NCBI GenBank assembly: GCA_964415605.1
Contig: CAYQBA010000044.1
Span: 1 to 27,333 of the forward strand
Direction: 5' to 3'
Source of the DNA: UCB3 sp964415605
GTDB taxonomy: Bacteria > Chloroflexota > Anaerolineae > Epilineales > Epilineaceae
DNA: 27,333 nucleotides
Below are positions 25,430-27,333 of this stretch, piece by piece. The notes below the pieces were generated by a model. The model searched no databases, was not told the DNA's origin, and worked only from the letters and a program-made list of their open reading frames with translations. Made by a program: the position numbers and the translations under genes. The stretch's first letter is position 1, and each line of letters opens with the position of its first letter.

Positions 25430-26196
25430 CGCGCGCGGAAGCGCCGCCCGCCGCCGACCCGCGGCGGGACGGGGCCGCTCGGCATCCCGCCGCGCCGGCC
25501 GGGCATGACCATCTGCACGGGAGGGCGCTGGAGCTGCAGCGCCCACCACTCCGGCTCGTAGGCGCTCATCTTCATCTTCTTGCCTGTGTGGAGCGCCTGG
25601 AGGTTGCGGGTGATCGCCTCGTCGCCCGGCAGGTGTTTCTGCGCCCGCTGCAAGATCTCGATGGCCTGTTGGGTGCGGCCGCGGCGCCACTCGCACCATG
25701 CGTAGGCGCTCCACACCATCCCGGCGTCCTTGCTGGCCTTCACGGCTTCCTCGAAGACCTGCCGCGCCTTGTCGTCGTCCTTGCGCTCGAAGTGGTACGC
25801 GGCGAGCATGGCCTTCGCCTGCCAGTTGTTCGGCAGCGAGCGCTCGAGGAGCGGCCGGGCGCGGTCGTGGTCTTGCTTGGCGGTGTAGAGGATGACGCCG
25901 ATCTGGCCGTCGATGAGCCGGTCGAGCATGAGCTGCCACGTTGCGAAGCGGCGCGCCCGCTCGAGAACCTCGATGGCCTGGTCGACCCGCTGCCCGGACA
26001 GCGCCCGCTCAACCTCCGGCAACAGCGCCTTGAGCTGGCGGTTGACGTAGAGCGCGATGCCGAAGTACACGCCGAGGCCGGCGACGAGCGCGCCGGCGGC
26101 GGCGGCCAGCCAGCCGAAGCGCATGCCGGAAAGCGGGTAGTAGAGTGCTGCGAACGCGACCGTTGCCGCGATCGCGCTGGCGACGATGCCGTACAT
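25426..26196 (-). CDS. Membrane-anchored tetratricopeptide repeat protein
   Basis: A 256-residue protein with two N-terminal membrane spans (about 4-20 and 28-48), a short charged neck (VNRQLKALLPEVERAL) and three or four TPR-like helix pairs (about 60-210). Examples are the segments around QAIEVLERARRFATW, KAMLAAYHFERKDDDKARQVFEEA and AYAWCEWRRGRTQQAIEILQRA. The C-terminal tail is Gly/Arg/Pro-rich and basic. The ATG at 26196 begins the first membrane span (MYGIVASAIAATVAF); the frame is open 22 codons upstream but that part is Arg-rich and unlikely to be translated. It overlaps the reductase gene by 4 bases and may scaffold it at the membrane, though this is inference. Confidence 0.8.
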   Translation of the reverse strand: MYGIVASAIAATVAFAALYYPLSGMRFGWLAAAAGALVAGLGVYFGIALYVNRQLKALLPEVERALSGQRVDQAIEVLERARRFATWQLMLDRLIDGQIGVILYTAKQDHDRARPLLERSLPNNWQAKAMLAAYHFERKDDDKARQVFEEAVKASKDAGMVWSAYAWCEWRRGRTQQAIEILQRAQKHLPGDEAITRNLQALHTGKKMKMSAYEPEWWALQLQRPPVQMVMPGRRGGMPSGPVPPRVGGGRRFRAR

Positions 26197-26302
26197 GGCG
26201 CGTGTTCTCCCCCGGGGGTCTTGGCGGCGGCGTGGCGCCGCGATGGCCGCGCGGCCGGGCACCGCCCGGCCGCCCGCCAGCCCCGACGCCGCTTGGTCCG
26301 AG

Positions 26303-26331
26303 AGTATACCCGGCGGCCCGCGGTCGGGCCA
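26303..26331 (-). promoter_or_regulatory. Candidate promoter of the TPR/reductase operon
   Basis: On the minus strand TATACT (26308 to 26303) is a five-of-six -10 box in an otherwise GC-rich gap. TGGCCC 17 bases upstream (26331 to 26326) is only a weak -35. The predicted start is about 100 bases before the TPR start codon. Confidence 0.35.
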
Positions 26332-26449
26332 GTCTGATCGGGCGCACCGGCGGGCCCGGCGTCCGCGCGGGCCACGCCGCCGAGCCGGGCGCCGGCACCC
26401 TCGCGATCACGACCGGTGTCAGCGCGCTACGGCCGCCAGTCCCCCCCCC

Positions 26450-27333
26450 TCAGGGCGCGTCGGCGATCCAGCGACCGGAGGCCTGGCAGCCCGGCACGTC
26501 CCACGTCCCCTCGGCCGTGGTGGACGACGTGAACTGGCCCCGGAACGCGCGGCCCGCCCCATCCGCGGTCGTGAAGCCGCCGCCGGCGATGGGAACGCAC
26601 GCGTCGAGGAAGAACGTGCCGCAGTCGGTGACGCGGGCGCTCAGCGTGCACACCTCGCGGCCGTCCGCCGACACGATGAAGTGCACGTACTCCAGGCCGC
26701 GCGTCCCGCGCCCGAACCAGCTGCCGGGGGTGTGGGCCTGGTCCACCTGGACAGGCGCGTTTCGAGCGCTCCACGGAAGGTAGGCGGCGCGTTGGAGCGG
26801 GAGGGGCCGATCGGACCCGCCCGTCGGGGTCGGCGTGCAGTCGTCGCCACAGCCGCGCCGCGTCGGCGTCGGCGTGACGCCGCGCTCCGGCGTGCGCGAC
26901 GGCGTGGGCGTCCGGGTGCAGTCGTCACCGCACGGCCGGCGCGTGGCCGTCGGCTCCGGTTCGCGGGTGCGGGTGGGCGTCGGCGTGCAATCCTCGCCAC
27001 ACGGGCGACGAGTCGGCGTGGGTGTCCGGGTCCGCTCGCCGCCCGGCGTGAGCGTGGGGGGCGGCGTCGGCGCCGCGCCGTCCGCCAGGCGGTACGTCAG
27101 CGTCAGCACGGGCCCCTTCTGCCCGAGATCGGTGTCGGCGCCGTAGAAGATGACCGCGTTGGCGACGCCCGGCGTGCCGGCGAGCCGCAGCGCGTAGCCG
27201 TAGTCCTGCGCGGGGTGCGTGAGCCAGAAGCGGTAGGCCTCGGTGACCGACGGCCCGCCGAAGCTGGCGCGCTCGTTGATCGCCGCGAGCGTCACCACGG
27301 CGTCGACGATCTCGGCGAGGTCGTTGGCCCCGT
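26450..27333 (-). CDS. C-terminal part of a secreted DNRLRE-like protein with Cys-pair linker repeats
   Basis: The frame is open to the window edge, so the N-terminus is missing; 294 residues are visible. The first 100 or so resemble the end of a DNRLRE-type beta domain (ERASFGGPSV, ALRLAGTPG and a final GPVLTLTYR). A low-complexity linker follows with three copies of CG[DE]DCT[PR]TP in a Thr/Pro/Arg background. Next is a weak AYLPWSAR motif. The last 95 or so residues form a compact Cys-containing beta domain (EVCTLSARVTDC, FFLDACVPI, GTWDVPGCQASGRW). Such tails occur on exported Chloroflexota proteins. The protein is probably extracellular; no catalytic motif is seen in this part. A GTG at 27298 is an internal codon, not a supported start. 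Confidence 0.75.
   Translation of the reverse strand, partial: GANDLAEIVDAVVTLAAINERASFGGPSVTEAYRFWLTHPAQDYGYALRLAGTPGVANAVIFYGADTDLGQKGPVLTLTYRLADGAAPTPPPTLTPGGERTRTPTPTRRPCGEDCTPTPTRTREPEPTATRRPCGDDCTRTPTPSRTPERGVTPTPTRRGCGDDCTPTPTGGSDRPLPLQRAAYLPWSARNAPVQVDQAHTPGSWFGRGTRGLEYVHFIVSADGREVCTLSARVTDCGTFFLDACVPIAGGGFTTADGAGRAFRGQFTSSTTAEGTWDVPGCQASGRWIADAP
26836..27025 (-). repeat. Three tandem copies of a Cys-pair/Thr-Pro linker repeat
   Basis: Units beginning at about 26836, 26917 and 26986 (plus-strand coordinates) share the pattern tgcaRtcSTC-cgcca and encode R-R-x-C-G-[DE]-D-C-T-x-T-P. Their spacing, 81 and 69 bases, is a multiple of three. The pattern is consistent with in-frame expansion by recombination or slippage. 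Confidence 0.6.

Noticed and set aside
25430..25939. N-terminal extension of the reductase frame
   Set aside because: It runs through the TPR gene in another frame, and the FAD motif must be close to the N-terminus, which fits the GTG at 25429.
26441..26449. Run of nine C as a phase-variable tract
   Set aside because: It lies just after the stop codon of the DNRLRE-like gene, so length changes would not alter the reading frame. It could be a sequencing-prone homopolymer.
26836..27025. CRISPR-like or tandem DNA repeat array
   Set aside because: The three units are imperfect, in frame and encode a protein linker; there are no uniform spacers.

Overview
The window is very GC-rich bacterial chromosome, by eye a little above 70% G+C, with strong G/C preference at third codon positions. 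It most likely comes from a member of the Chloroflexota (Anaerolineae/Ardenticatenales-like). The evidence is indirect. Several exported proteins carry long Pro/Thr linkers next to a short LPLxxR-type motif (HLPLVWR, LYLPLALR and the weaker AYLPWSAR), and one has a carboxypeptidase-regulatory-like plus dockerin leader. Both are common in that phylum. No rRNA, tRNA, CRISPR array or transposase is visible. I counted 16 genes, two of them cut by the window ends.

Layout. 1-1742 (minus): a DUF2339 polytopic membrane protein, cut at its C-terminus, with a well-formed promoter that overlaps a dyad. 1938-8891 (plus): htpG, a 65-codon ORF joined to it by TGATG, a multidomain secreted cytochrome cd1 (NirS-like) protein, an exported HExxH protein and galE. 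8905-10272 (minus): a polytopic membrane protein with an acidic tail. 10604-11809 (plus): an exported lytic transglycosylase whose promoter carries two LexA-box-like palindromes. 12045-12254 (plus): a small HMA metal-binding protein. 12382-17644 (minus): an apparent operon of rlmI, an AI-2E-family permease and a VIT/VWA protein. 17980-21567 (plus): a large exported protein with a duplicated propeller-like region and a C-terminal VWA domain. 21721-22416 (minus): a zinc-ribbon membrane protein. 22529-23974 (minus): UDP-glucose dehydrogenase. 24209-26196 (minus): a TPR membrane protein overlapping a geranylgeranyl-reductase-like flavoprotein. 26450-27333 (minus): the end of a secreted DNRLRE-like protein with Cys-pair repeats in its linker.

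How they fit together. Most genes concern the cell surface: exported adhesin- or sensor-like proteins, wall turnover, nucleotide-sugar supply (galE, ugd) and possibly isoprenoid lipid saturation. The most unusual item is the cd1-like protein. It keeps the CxxCH, axial Met and three d1-pocket histidines of NirS at nearly the same spacing, but is preceded by a dockerin pair and a cupredoxin-like domain with all four copper ligands lost. The second is the lytic transglycosylase promoter, where a 16-bp perfect palindrome with a GAAC-N4-GTTC core fills the -35/-10 spacer and a second such box lies just downstream of the expected start. That layout suggests LexA-type (SOS) control of a peptidoglycan-cleaving enzyme. 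I saw no complete novel multi-gene defence or mobile system.
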